From positions 558,001 through 622,000 of the forward strand of contig WPIO01000123.1 of NCBI GenBank assembly GCA_009760855.2: a stretch of DNA of 64,000 bases, written 5' to 3'. The notes beneath the pieces are model-generated. The model was given only the letters and a program-made list of their open reading frames with translations. It was not told the DNA's origin and searched no databases. Made by a program: the position numbers and the translations under genes. This DNA is from Cristatella mucedo. Taxonomy: Eukaryota; Bryozoa; Phylactolaemata; Cristatellidae. The stretch's first letter is position 1, and each line of letters opens with the position of its first letter. Below, piece by piece: positions 20,233-32,091 of the stretch.

Positions 20233-20500
20233 GTACGCTGCTCGTCACAGTAGATTGTCGTCCAACAATCGGGTCAACGTGATCTCGGCTCTCGAAAGGT
20301 GCATCCCTATAATAGCTCGTCTGTAGCTCCCTGGCCACTGATCGTTGCCAGCTGGAAGCTGCCCTCACTACCGTTAGCCACTGCACGACAACGAAAGCCA
20401 CTGTTTTCATGATTAGTCTTGTAATAGTAACTGACCAAGAGATGTGTGCAGCAATGGCATCACAATCGATATGACATATGAACCAACCTTATTAAAGGAG
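20233..20500. other. No firm feature; small open frame with hydrophobic start
   Basis: A 66-codon minus frame (20210-20410) begins MKTVAFVVVQWLTVVRA, which looks like a signal peptide, but its end runs into L2-derived sequence. I do not call a gene. Confidence 0.25.
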
Positions 20501-21890
20501 GATTTGGTACCTTAGGATGAGAGATTAATGCCACCAATAGCAAGTTGCTGTTTGAGGTTCTTTATAAATCAGATTAAAATGTCGGCCTTGGTCTACAGCC
20601 ACCGGTTTGAAATTAGAAAAGGAACGTGAGACAGTGGGGACTCGTCACTTAGTCACAATTGATCAAGGAAAAGCCTGACGGACGTGCATCAGGAACGGTC
20701 GAGAAGATTCTCGATTGTAGTTAAGTCAAAAGGTGAAAGCAAATAGTTCAAGAGTGTCAACAAGAGTCATGTATACTATTATTAGGCATGTCTTACAGGT
20801 TGAGCTGGGCCTTTGCATGCAAACTACGATACAGGAAACCACATGATTCACCAACTGATTGACTATTACCTAACATAGGTAACTTACACACCTGACCTAT
20901 GATAATCACGTAAAAGATTTCAAGCAAGACACCGTTTTTAATTCATGAATCGGGTAATACTCTAGCACGTAGCTAGTATGCTTAGGCAAGCTTGCTATAG
21001 TTAACATGAAACTAACGGTCACCTATTTCAAAGACCAGTGGCATGAAACATGCAATACATTATGTGCCTGTATATTAAAAAGCCTTACCGAAAGAAGAAA
21101 AAAACAAGACTAGTTCCAGTGGGTTAAGGGACAGCATACCGCATCAGTTGGCCTTGAGTTAACCCCTCAAGGATGATATGCCATGGCAGTTAATGACCTT
21201 CTCAAGCAAGCAAGTCTTCACTTTGTATCCATACCAACTGAAAACTCGATCCACAAAAAATTTAGATACAACGAGAGTGGCATTGATGCGACCAGATGTT
21301 GATGAGTGGATCGGTGGTGAGCCCACGTCTGAGCAGCAAACGTTGAAAACGTAGGCTGGTTGCAAGGATGTGAAGCCGCATGTAAGACAGACTAGAACTC
21401 TTGAAATGGATTTGATTCTTGATAGAGAGCCAGTAAAAATAAAGCAGAACTGAAGCAACTTTGCAGACTGGCTGTTGTCGGCAGTCCGAACGTCTGTGTT
21501 TTGAAAAAGTTGACGATTAACTGCACAGATCTGGATTCCTAGCTAAATGGAACAGAGATAATTTACACCAAACGTCGATGCAAAGGAAGAACGGTTGCAG
21601 TGTAATCAGAGAGTATGCTAGGGAAGTAGGTGACTAACGGCAATCGTGTCGATCACAGTGCACAGCCACGACCATATCTGCACGTACCATTACTTGTCGA
21701 GGGTAACTGTTGGACGTCAACGGACTGACAGCCACGGTTAGAAACGCTGAGGAATCACATGCCGAAAGAGCCGCATTATTAGCCGATATAGGTGCTTTAA
21801 CTACTCCCTTAGCCGTTTGTGAAGCTTTAAGAATGAAGGTTTCGCAGTGATAACCTGGCTGCTCTACCAAGCCGTCAGTTCAGTATGTGC
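20501..21890 (-). repeat. Long repeat C, copy 1, with RT C-terminal remnant
   Basis: Matches 54296-55140 and, in parts, 50380-50930 and 27925-28480. On the minus strand 21159-21458 reads SPPIHSSTSGRINATL and LLEKVINC. The position of these phrases resembles the last part of a CR1/L2-type RT (LAPAYL ... FGDRAFS). The block 'gtgactaacggcaatcgtg' (21631) is nearly identical at 54832. Confidence 0.65.
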
Positions 21891-23135
21891 TCCTCAAACC
21901 CAGTGGAAAATCGATCAGAGGTACCCCTGAAATACGGGGTACTTCAGGGCTCCGTGGAAGGTCAGGTTATTTTCACGGTTTATAATCTCCCTCTTGCTGA
22001 TCTGATTGCCAAGCACAATCTAGGCTTTCACTTCTATCCCAATGACACTCAGTTGTACCGTTGCAGTAATCCGTCTCAGCATTCGAGCACCTCAAATTCT
22101 CTCAACTCACTTCCTGCATGTATTGATGACATCAGCACATGGATGGCAGCAGATTTTATAAAAATAAACGATGATAAAACTAACTTACTAGTTTTGGGAA
22201 AACCCAGTGTGATTCTAAAATTGGTAAGGCTGACGCTCAAAACTGGCTCTGCCAGCATATCTCCTGTTGAATCAGCTTGAAATCGAGGCGTCATATTCCA
22301 AAGCGACCTCTCGTTAGACAACCATATCAGCTCCACAGTCAAATCTGCCTACTTTTAGCTTCATAACATTGCTAAAATGTGTGCTCGTTTAGATAAGGAT
22401 ACCACATCTAAGTTAGTCCATGCATTCGTGACATCCGTCTCGACTTCTGCAACTCACTGCAACTTCTGCAACTCACTTGCCTACCGGCATGTGCAATGAG
22501 GTGATTACGGCTGGTGCAAAACTCTGCAGCTAGGCTTGTCTGTCGTGAGCGTCGCCATTGCCACATTACACCACTTCTCGCCGACCTTCACTGGCTAGCA
22601 GTCAAGCAACGGATTGACTTCAAGGTTTTGTCCCTCACTTTTAGGTCATTTCATTCTTTGGCTCCAGCCTATCTGTCAGATATACTCCCCCATCAGGCCA
22701 AGCATCGAACCACCTGCTTTTCCGAATCCCACAGTCTAGAAATACCTCGTACAAACCTTGAATCCTTTGGAGACAGAGCATTTAGTTCATATGCTCCCAA
22801 AGCGTGGAACTCCCTCCGACCTGCTTCAGAACATACCCTGACCTGACCACATTTAAAAAGAATTTAAAAACACCTATTTAGGACTGCATTTAGTGGGCCC
22901 CTGTGATTCGTCCTTGATGTGCTTATGCGTGCTGACACTGTGCATGCTGCCACTGACCACATTTGCATGCTGACCCCTTGCATGTCACCCCTTACCATGT
23001 TATTCATTTCGTTTGTTTATCAAGCATGATATTACTCACCACTCAATTGCATTTCTATTTGCAGCAAATATAAAGCGCCTAGATAGAGATTGAGTTCTCT
23101 GAGTGTGCTTTATCAAATGCATTAATATTAATATT
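21891..23135 (+). mobile_element. L2-like copy inside repeat C, 5'-truncated
   Basis: The plus strand reads VPLKYGVLQGSVEGQVIF (decayed GVPQGSVLGPVLF) and FHFYPNDTQLY. The catalytic YADD is therefore changed to YPND, which would destroy activity. Then come KINDDKTNLLVLG, the C-terminal RT region and the 3' UTR with an (ATT)-like tail. Several stops. It interrupts repeat C: flanking text at 21880 and 23138 is contiguous near 55130-55195. Confidence 0.9.
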
Positions 23136-23137
23136 AT

Positions 23138-23754
23138 TAAATGTTCAAGAAATAGAATTTTAAATGTCTAAAATACAGCACTATGATCTAGATAGAAGTT
23201 AAACCTGTACCTCGTATGTTCGCCATGTGATTGGTCATACAACAATCTTTTTCATTCGTAATAAATAAATAAATAAATCCTAGCTGATTAAACAGCCTCT
23301 TTTGTATAACGACAGAAGAGCCTTTACGGCTATCACCACCGCTTGCAGTGGCGATAAAGGATCGCCCCACCGCAGGAATTGAACCCACGACCTCGGGACC
23401 GAGGCCGTGAAAGCAACCGCCTTACCCAGTGTGCCATCATAATCATAAATTCACTGATCCCATGCCTTGGTTTATCATTGCTATTTCATTAGTAGCTCTC
23501 AGATATTTTCAGATGGCCATGTTCCTAGTTCTTATGCAGTTTATGTGTTCAGAGTAGGATATATGAGGCCGGCCAGTGTCTGGGCAACAATTATTTAAGG
23601 CAAATCATTATTAAATATACCGTACCACTAATCATTATTCAGTCGGGTATTCTCCGTGCTGGCAAACACACAGTTATATGATAAGGACTGAGGGCGGACA
23701 TTCCTTCTATTAAAGCTGCCTGCACTGCTAGGAGCAGCTAAGATACAGTACCAC
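23138..23754. repeat. Repeat C, continuation after the L2 insertion
   Basis: 'ttcactgatcccatgccttgg' (split 'ttcactgatccca' + 'tgccttgg') and 'ggccggccagtgtctggg' have close matches at 55306-55440. A SINE sits inside this copy only. Confidence 0.65.
23259..23440 (-). repeat. tRNA-derived SINE, copy 2
   Basis: Minus strand. B-box-like 'gggttcaattcc', the paired 'cctcgg...ccgagg' stem, the body 'gtgatagccgtaaaggctc', and a 3' (ATTT)n tail at 23261-23278. Confidence 0.85.
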
Positions 23755-23992
23755 ATGTTGGGAGAGCCATGATAGCACACATTATGGATATATGGTCACA
23801 TTGTTGTACTGCCGCAAGCTTACTAAGGTTAGGCACAGTCCGACTGAATGCTGATGTCAGCGCCCTGCCTGGGATTGTTAGTATCACAATAGCCACTAGT
23901 GTCTCACGACCGATTGACAAGGATATGTTTCGAATACATTTCATCATCCTACTGGCGATAGAAGCTGACGTACTGCTGCTAACAGAAGGTGT
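23755..23992 (-). repeat. Repeat G, copy 1
   Basis: Matches 30240-30480. On the minus strand both copies read a similar frame (RNISLSIGRETLVA here, [14 protein letters not shown] there). Function unknown. Confidence 0.55.
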
Positions 23993-24054
23993 GGTCTCAC
24001 GGGCATAAGAACTATTTTATTTATTACGTTAGTTATTATATTTGTTATTATTTG

Positions 24055-24245
24055 TCGCCACTAACCACATTTGCATGCGACCCTGTGCATGTCACCCTTA
24101 ACCATGTTATTCATGTTGTTTATCAATCATGTTATTACTCACCATTTCATTGCGTTTCCCTTTGCAGCAAATGTAAAGCGCCTAGAAAGAGATTAAGTTC
24201 TATGAGGGCGCTTTATCAAGTGCATTATTATTGTTATTATTATTA
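24055..24245 (+). mobile_element. L2-like 3' end
   Basis: Only the 3' UTR: 'ccactaaccacatttgcatg', 'tgtaaagcgcctagaaag' and an ATT-rich tail. Confidence 0.85.
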
Positions 24246-25180
24246 GAAGCCGGTTTCCTACTGCTGAATATCGAAGGAAAGTTCCTGATGACTGCCATGT
24301 TCCTTTCACAAATTGTCCCTGGGCTGTGGACGTGATGACAGTCAACAGTTTGAGATGTCAAATTTTTATAATTTTTTGTGGTGGGGGATCATGGAGTGGA
24401 GTGACATGCACCTTGTGAGTGGTTTGCCATATTTTTGCAAAGACTGGTAGTAAATCTAGGTGACTTGGTGGTAAAGCCGTGTATTACACAGCTTTGGTGC
24501 TATACGTGACCTTGGACTTTTACAGGTCATCAGAAGGTCAACACGGCAGCTATATCACATGAAACGATAGCTTATGTTACCAGTGTTCTGTGTGTCAATT
24601 TTCACGCCATTCATTTTATTGGTCTGTGTACGACAATAATAAATGTGCTTTGGGGGGACAACTCGCACTATTAGTGGCCATTTTGGGGGATAATTCCCAC
24701 TACTGGCCTTCTTACCCCCTAGAACTTTTCGGCTGAGCCCTTAATATCTGGGGAGTGAGGCCTTTCAACATTGGCCAGTATATTGTATACCGTCTTATAA
24801 ATCTGTTTTGTGTCCAATTGGCAAGGACTTCAGTTTTCGATTGAAAAGAGAAGCTGTGTTCCTTCCGGATGAGAGCTCGAAGGGCGTTTTTGAAAATTAC
24901 TAGATCTGCTTCAGACCCCGGATTTCCAAAAACGACATTCAAGCCTAAGCTTTATGCGGCGTACTTTTGTAAATTAAAAGGAATCACCGTGACTCTGTAG
25001 ACGGACATAATGTATGGGAACATGATTTTCAAGAGCATTCATACGTGTTATGTTCATTGCATCAATGAATTTTAAAAATGTTGTCTCTGTCAATGGGTTT
25101 TCAAGTTACGCCGCTAGATAAGTTCGTCATTATCCTTTGTGTACAGTAGTGCAAGAGCAGTAAACAAGACCGAGTAGAAT
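24246..25180. other. No recognised gene
   Basis: AT-rich DNA. A minus frame of 76 codons (24712-24942) ends next to a donor-like GGGGTAAG, but I see no domain and no acceptor that I trust. Confidence 0.3.
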
Positions 25181-25185
25181 GTTAT

Positions 25186-25339
25186 TGAATGCGCTCGAGC
25201 CCCGGGCTCATCGTATGACGCCTTCAATTAAATAAATCGTCCTCTGATAAGCAATCTCGCTATCGCTCGATCGTTTCTCATCGTTCGATTTATTTAATGT
25301 ATGACATCATACTCGAGACCCATTTCTCTACCGCATTCA
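25186..25339. repeat. Imperfect inverted repeat (fold-back)
   Basis: The inner arms 25227-25239 (attaaataaatcg) and 25286-25298 are exact complements. The outer arms pair TGAATGCG + CTCGAG at 25186-25199 with CTCGAG at 25312 and CGCATTCA at 25332-25339. It sits just upstream of the polymerase B remnant. Confidence 0.6.
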
Positions 25340-25408
25340 TTTACATACTACTCTTGGCCGTACAGATAATTATTTTTTCAAATAAATAAATTTTTCATAT
25401 CTTTATAT

Positions 25409-26690
25409 ATGGATCAAATTACTAAGATTACTTTATGCGACGGGAAGGTTAAAGATTTAGCGATCACGCAAAACGTATTAGAGAAGAGGTAGGAAAACGA
25501 ACAGGTCTTCTTCTAAAATACCCTTTCTCAAAAGACAGTGTAGATGGATTGATTGCCACTCTGCGTTCACCAACAGCTATAAAATTAGATAATCCTATTG
25601 CTAAGAAGACAGTTACACCTATTAGCGGCTGGTCTTTTAATAAAGAATCCATGAGGTTACTGAAGATACAGGAAACAGATTGGTTTTAAGGAAAATCTTC
25701 TTCTGATGGTAAATTCTTAGATTATGAATATGTTGAACTAGAAAAGAATGAAGTTGATTTTGAAGTAATATATAATAAGATTGGAGCAGAGCTTAAATTA
25801 CTTATTAAGGAATTACTTAAAAACAAGAGCGACTTAAAAATGATGCTTGTTATTTCACCTAATTTAGTTTCAGATAGTGGTGCATATAATTACCAACCGT
25901 TTACTAGAATAAGTTATTCAAAAATGAATAGAGTTTCAGATATTGATTGAGAAATTAGGACACAATTTACGGCTTTTAAAAAGAAAGTTGAGGAATGGAT
26001 AGAAAAAGGTTCTAACTAGATTATAGTTAATGCTAATGCTGTTTATGCAAAGTTTTTTTATTTTCGACATAAATTCGGTGGTAGTTAATTACCAATGCCA
26101 GAAGGATGAAAAAAGAAGAAGTCAACAATTAATATAAAGAATGAATCAGATAATCTTTTCGCTTTATGGTGCGTGTTGAGGTTTCTTCATTGGAGAAAGG
26201 GTCATCCAGAATCTATTGCCGATTCGAAGGAAATACTAAATAATAATTATTCGCAACATATAAAGAGAATAGAAGAATTGTTCAATATTAAGGATGATTA
26301 TTCTTTAATAACATTAAATGTTACTGCTATTCCTCATTTAGCAGAATTATTTAACATAACTATTAATGTTTACGAATATGATATTACAATTCTAACTCCA
26401 CCTATAGTGCTCGATGAAGAGAAAAAGAAACATTTAGATCGTCTTCTGTATAGCACTCCAAATAAAAGTAATTTTCATTATGTTATAATTAAAAACTTTA
26501 ATGGTCTATGCAGAAGTAGCGAAGGATATGGAACTCAGCATAGTTGTAAAAGATGTTTATCAAGGTTTTACTCAAAAGATAAGCTAGAATCACATGTTGA
26601 TGCTTGCAAACGTAGAAATGATGGTAAATCTAGAATTAAAATGCCAACAGCAGATAGTAAAAAAGGAACTAGAACAACGTTTACTCAGCG
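25409..26690 (+). pseudogene. Second family B polymerase remnant (N-terminal part only)
   Basis: Plus strand, AT-rich, broken by at least five stops. Seen: FALWCVLRFLHWRKGHPES (about 26158-26215), matching CALWCVLGF of the copy at 2.1-2.6 kb; INVYEYD; a HYVIIKNFNGL segment; and a finger CKRCLSRFYSKDKLESHVDAC (about 26545-26610) with the C-x2-C ... H-x4-C spacing typical of Polinton-type polymerases. The sequence ends at 26690, before any exonuclease motif, where repeat B begins. The upstream part (25409-26150) has the same low-complexity Lys-rich character as the family's N-terminus. Confidence 0.75.
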
Positions 26691-27505
26691 GGGTATTTCC
26701 AAGCAGCAGCTTAGTACAGGTCGGACACTTTAGAGGAGCTGGTAATCAGCGTCGTCCCCAAGTGGTGAGCACAAGTCGGTATGTTGTTTTGTAGCTGCCA
26801 GTTACAACCGTCTGGTCGATGTCCCCGATAGATGACGACACGTGCAAGCTACACAAGGGCAGACAAGCCCCAGAAAATGCCACTCCTTACGCTTTATCGC
26901 TTCACCCGGTGACTGATACGACATCCTTTAGTGGGTCGGGCAGTTTTTTGACACCGAATTTTTCTGATGATTTTTACGCTGCTATGGCTGTACGAGCTTG
27001 CAGCGAATGCAAGGTGAAAGATTCAGGCAGAGGCTCGTTGAACGTGAGCATGGCATACTTATTTGCACAGGTGCCACTGAAGCCAACTGCTTTAGTGGCT
27101 GTGGCTGTATGCAAGGATAGCACTAGCAGACAGTCCTCATTTCTTTGACATTCTTTGCTTCTATTTTCCGATCAATCTCTGAATGTCGATAATGGTATAA
27201 GTCTAAGTGGTGGAAATTGCCTTTTAAATCTATGACAATAGGCTGGTTAGCTACTTACGGCAGCAGGTGAGCATGATAACCTGCAGGCAAGACATGCCCC
27301 ATCGTCCAGCTGGCAAGGGCTATCTAGTATGGAGCCTCTACACTTTTTGATGTGTAACTGGCCTACATACAAACAAGGATCCAGTAAGCAGAGGCTATTA
27401 CTATTCTGAAACTAGCATAAGCCATGCAGTTTACGCTGACTCAACCTGGTCGATCTAAAGATTGATGGCAGCCAACGGCCGACCCTAGCAGCCGATACAG
27501 TATTC
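26685..27505. repeat. Long repeat B, copy 1 (first part)
   Basis: Matches 52915-53390 and 53750-54075: 'gtggtgagcacaagtcggta', 'gctacacaagggcagac', 'ggatccagtaagcagaggc'. Frames inside are short and not recognised. Confidence 0.7.
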
Positions 27506-27507
27506 TC

Positions 27508-27686
27508 TATAAATAAATAAATACTAGCTGATTTAGCAGCCTCTTTTGTATAGCGACAGAAGAGCCTTCACGGCTATCACTGCCGCTTGCAGTAGCCATT
27601 AAGGATCGCCCACAGCAGGATTCAAACCTACGACCTCGGGGCCGAGGTCGTTAAAGGCAACCGCCTTACCTAGTAACCCATTACGG
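27508..27686 (-). repeat. tRNA-derived SINE, copy 3
   Basis: Minus strand. Same head, stem and body as the other copies, with tail 'aaataaataaata' on the plus strand at 27510-27522. It splits repeat B; the copy near 54080 lacks it. Confidence 0.85.
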
Positions 27687-27689
27687 CTC

Positions 27690-28480
27690 ACCAATGTTGA
27701 AAGCAAGGGTCTACCGCTGCTTGCTCGATGTAAAGGCCATCGGCGATTTACAGAAATTCTTGTTTCAGCAATCCAAGCAGCTATCGGCCATTGTATTGCG
27801 AACATAATAGCGTTTTAATCCTTAATAATTCTCTCGTAGAATGTGACCAAATCATATGAGCTGCAGTAAAGTCAAACTGATATCAGATCAAAATAAAATC
27901 ACACAAATCCTTAATAAAGGGGGACTCGGTAGCTATTGGCCATATATTACTGCCTCCACTGGCAAGTTGCCTTTGAGAGACGTAATAAAAGAGATTTCTA
28001 GGATGGCTTGGAGGATCTGCAAACGCTCAGAAATTGAGAAAGGAAAGTGCGGCAATGGGGACTCTTCGACGAGTAACTAAGTATACAAAATTAGGAGAAG
28101 GCATTTCAAAAGAATTGTGGTTTGTAACACACACTACATCCTACACATGTGTGAATACGAAAAAATTCACTAAAAAGCATGACTATTTCGGCAGAGCGAA
28201 GGCAGAGCTATCCGTAGCTATTGGTACTGAGTTGACACTCTTAGGATTCTAGGTCGTCTCTTTTAATAATTTTCTCATGCAGACCATTCTCCAGTACTTG
28301 TGCAGAGTAACGAAAAGCTCGATCCTCAAAAGATTTAGATACAGTTGAAGTGCCATCCTGCGATATGACTGGATACTGATGGGATTTTGACTTACACAAA
28401 AACAAGATATGCTGCAGTAGTTGGAGTTTGTGCAATGGTTTTTGACCATGGATATAAGCTACTTCCGGAATATGCTGCAA
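27690..28480. repeat. Repeat B (end) followed by repeat C, copy 2
   Basis: 27690-27925 matches 54095-54295 ('gtgaccaaatcatat', 'actgatatcagatcaaa'). 27925-28240 resembles 20510-20780, and 28241-28380 (minus) keeps the RT C-terminal remnant in decayed form. The order B then C is the same as at 52.9-55.6 kb. Confidence 0.55.
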
Positions 28481-28679
28481 TTATCAAAGATCACAATGTC
28501 CACAATTTTGATTCACTTCAAGTGAGCATGCCAGCTCGACGGAGAGGGAACCTGCCCATAAGGGTCGCTCACGTTGTAGTGTGCATCTAGAAAGTGACAA
28601 GTCGCCAAACATGTCGGCATATTGAATCAAAATCATGGACATTGTGATCACTGACAATCGCAGCATGTTCCGGAAGTAG
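28459..28679. repeat. Fold-back repeat with 57-bp arms
   Basis: 28459-28515 and the complement of 28623-28679 differ at about 7 of 57 positions by my count. A single-arm version of the same sequence lies at 57549-57606. Confidence 0.8.
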
Positions 28680-28855
28680 ATTCTAGGGAAAAACCCGACT
28701 GAGTAATGGCTACTGATTTGTATGGTCAGTTGTTACCTCTACATGGAGGGCACTTGACCACATAGCCAATCAAAATATTAGCACTGCTGCCAAACTACAT
28801 TATTTTGATGAAAAAGCATGCATAATTTTGTAACAGGAGCTCCAGACATCTTACA
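28680..28855. repeat. Repeat shared with 56448-56580
   Basis: 'acccgactgagtaatgg' and 'cacatagccaatca' occur in both places with intervening divergence. Confidence 0.5.
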
Positions 28856-30180
28856 CTAATAATAATAATAATAATAATGCACTTGATAACGCGCCCTCAG
28901 AGAACTCAATTTCTTCCTAGGCGCTTTACATTTGCTGAAAAAGGGAAACGCGAGTGAATCGTGAGTATATAATGCTTGATAAACAACATGAACAACGTGG
29001 TTAGGGATGACATGTACAGGGACAGCATGCAAATGTGGTTAGTGGCGCATGCACAGTGTCAGCATGCATAAGCATATCAAGACAAATCACACGGACCCAC
29101 TAATTGCTGTCCTAAATAGGTGTGTGGTTTAGGTTCGTTTTAAATACGGTCAAGTCAGGGGATGTTCTGACGAAAATCGGGGGGGGGGAATTCCAGGCTT
29201 TGGGAGTATACGAACTAAATGCACGGTCTCCAAAGGATTTGAGGTTTGTACGAGGCAGTGGCAAAATGTTGGATTCCGAAAAGAGGGTGATACGATGCTC
29301 GGCCTGGTGGGGGAGTAGATCTGAGAGATAGGCTTGAGCCAAAGAATGAAGTAACCTAAAAGTGAGTGACCTACAACTTTAAAGTCGATCCGTTGCTTGA
29401 CTGGTAGCCAGTGCAGGTCGGCTAGAAGTGGCAACTGCGACGTTCACGACAGACAAGCCTAGCTGCATAGTTTTTCACAAGCTGTAATCGCCTGATTGCA
29501 CATGCCGGTAGGCCAGTAAGCAGCAAGTTACAGAAATCAAGTCGGGATGTCACAAATGCATGGACCAATTTAGAGGTGGTATCCTTGTCTAAAAAAAGCC
29601 CGAATTTTAGCAATGTTATGCAGCTGAAAGTAGCCAGATTTGACTCTGGAGCTGATGTTTTCGTCTAACGAGAGGTCACTTACGATCATTACAAATAGTT
29701 TTCGAGCTGATTCAACAGGAGACATGCTGGCACAGCCAGGTTTGAGTGTCAGCCTTTCCAATTTCTGAATCACACCGGGTTTGCCCATAACGAGTAAGTT
29801 AGTTTTATCATCGTTTAGTTTTAGAAAATTTGCTGCCATCCATGTGCAGATGTCTCAATACGTGCAGCAAGTGAGTTGAGAGTAGCTGTGGTTCTCGAAG
29901 GCTGGGAGGGATTAAAGCAAAGGTACAACTAAGTGTAATCCGCATAGTTGTGAAAGCCTAGGTTTTGCTCGGTAATCACATTAGCAAGAGGGAGAGTACA
30001 CACCGTGAAAAGAACCGGACCTAGCACGGAGCCCTGAGGTACCCCATATTTCAGAGGTACCTCGGAGGATCTTTGTCCTTTCACGTCAATACTCTGGAGT
30101 CTCTCACTGAGATATGATCTGAACCACTGTAGAGCAATGCCAGTGATGCCCAGGCGAGATGAGAGGTGCTCTTGAAGAAC
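28856..30180 (-). mobile_element. L2-like copy, 5'-truncated, decayed
   Basis: AAT-rich tail at 28856-28877, the standard 3' UTR, then on the minus strand LLADLHWLPVKQRIDFKV, LNDDKTNLLVMGK and GVPQGSVLGPVLF. The catalytic box is degraded: the text reads FHNYADYT, so the second Asp is lost. Frameshifts throughout. Confidence 0.9.
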
Positions 30181-30239
30181 CAGCACACAGAACAGCTGAC
30201 GGTAGGCTACTGCATAACTCCAGGTAGCTTGTAAAATGT

Positions 30240-30478
30240 GGCGTCGAGTCTCTGCTGATGGATATTCGGTCACGTTGTTGTACTGCCGCACGCTTACCTT
30301 CCTTTTTGGCAGTGCCTGACTTAATGCTGATGTCTGTGCCCCGATAATAACAGGTATCATACCAGTGATTATCAGTGGCACAACAGCCTCTAACATCTCA
30401 CGACCGATCAACAAGGATACGTGCCGAATAGAAGTCAGCATACTACTGGCGATAATAGCTGGCGTCCTGCTGCCAAAA

Positions 30479-30480
<2 letters not shown>
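30240..30480 (-). repeat. Repeat G, copy 2
   Basis: Homologous to 23755-23992 in the same orientation; shares 'ttgttgtactgccgca' and 'ctcacgaccgat'. Confidence 0.55.
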
Positions 30481-30481
<1 letters not shown>

Positions 30482-30576
<95 letters not shown>

Positions 30577-30617
30577 TTATATTTATATATTTATATTTAT
30601 ATATTTATATATATATG
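30482..30617. repeat. (TA)n microsatellite
   Basis: An almost pure TA run of about 88 bp, then TATTTA-type interruptions to 30617. Frames through it are artefacts. Confidence 0.97.
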
Positions 30618-31445
30618 TTTAGTACCCTTAGAGAAATTGATCTCTGTTCAGGTGATTCACCTATGCACTGGGCTAGACCGCAAGACCTCAGGAATCTGAT
30701 ACATTCACCTTGACATCAATTGCTACCAGCACCGTAGCCACCTGTAAAAACGATTGCCACCTAGAAAAATCAGTTCGTTATTATTTGTCAAAGGTTTACC
30801 AGTTGGGCTATGCTGGCTTGCCGCTGTAAGTTTCTGTGGACGTTACTATACTGGCTGGCATTAACAAGTTGTGATTAGGCACTTCTTGCAAGGTTTGTCA
30901 TGTCTTTCGAAGCAGAATACTCTGCATATCAATGATATTCCTTTTAGGCAAACGTCAGTTGCTTGCCGCTCCGATTTCTAAATTGCAGCAATTCTCACAG
31001 AAACGGGTGGCCATAGATGGGCAGATCAGGCTACATGGTAAACTCATGCTGGAACCGTAATCTCAAGCGTCGTTCCCGTTTCTCTGCCTTTATCTTCAAC
31101 CTAAGGAACCGTCATTCTCCGGCAGTTTAAGTAGAGGCAAGGTCGTCAGCTGATTGCCGTGGCAATTTTTACAAAGTGCAGCGATTCTCCCACCAGCGAA
31201 CGATCATCGGTTGGGCAGATTGGGCTGCATGGCTGTAAGGAGGGAAGATGTGAGGATAGTTTTTTAAATGCAATTGATGGAATCGCTGGATCAGCTCGAA
31301 CCCATATCTAACTACATGAACAAGTCGTGTCCCTCTACGGTCTTCTTTAGAAAACTAGGCTGGTGGCACCCGACCATCGATGGCTTGAGTCGTTTCTACT
31401 ATATCTTCAGTACGACGAGCCTCGGTGTCTTACGAAATCGGTGTT
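30618..31445. other. Old repeat end, then no recognised feature
   Basis: 30618-30690 resembles the 'gagaa(c)ttgatctctg' type 3' end seen near 47490. The rest (to 31445) shows nothing I can name. Confidence 0.3.
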
Positions 31446-32091
31446 AATAATGATAATAATAATGCACTTGATAAAGCGCCCTCATAGAACTTAATCTCTC
31501 TCTAGGCGCTTTAAATTTTCTGAAATGGGAAATGCCATTGAATGGTGAGTAAGATCATGCTTGATAAACAAACAAAATGAATAATATGGTTTGGGATGAC
31601 ATGCACAGGGTCAGCATGCGAATGTGGTTAGTGGCAGCATGCACCGTGTCAGCACGCATAAGCACATCAAGGACGAATCACAGGGACCCACTAAATGCTG
31701 TCCTAAATAGGTGTGTTTTTAGGTTTCTTTTAAATGTGGTCAGGTCAGGGGATGTTCTGACGCAGGTCGGGAGGGAGTTTCAGGCTGTGGGAGCATACGA
31801 GCTAAATGCACGATCTCCAAAGTATATAAGGTTTGTACGAGGTATTTCTAGACTGTTGGATTCCGAAAAGGTGGTGGTACGATGCTTAGCCTGATGGGGT
31901 AGTATATCTGAAAGATAGGCTGGAGCCATAGAATGAAGGGACCTAAAAGTGAGCGACAAAACCTTGAAGTCAATCCGTTGCTTGACTGGTAGCCAGTGCA
32001 GGTCGGCGAGAAGTGGACTAATGTGGCAACTGTGACGCTCACGACAGACAAGTCTAGCTGCCGAGTTTTGCACCAGCTGCAATCGCCAGTA
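31446..32091 (-). mobile_element. L2-like copy, 5'-truncated, inserted in a gag fragment
   Basis: AAT tail, 3' UTR and RT C-terminus (LLADLHWLPVKQRIDFKVL, ending near PTAWN...). The 5' junction lies at about 32091, where gypsy-type gag sequence begins. Close to the copy at 9925-11910 in sequence. Confidence 0.9.

Noticed and set aside
20210-20410. Small secreted-peptide-like frame starting MKTVAFVVVQW
   Set aside because: The C-terminus is L2-derived sequence and no splice or transcript evidence exists; a chance hydrophobic start is likely.
24712-24942. 76-codon minus frame as an exon
   Set aside because: Donor-like GGGGTAAG present, but no acceptor or recognisable domain.
30365-30699. Frames encoding long Tyr-Ile runs
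   Set aside because: Translation of the TA microsatellite.
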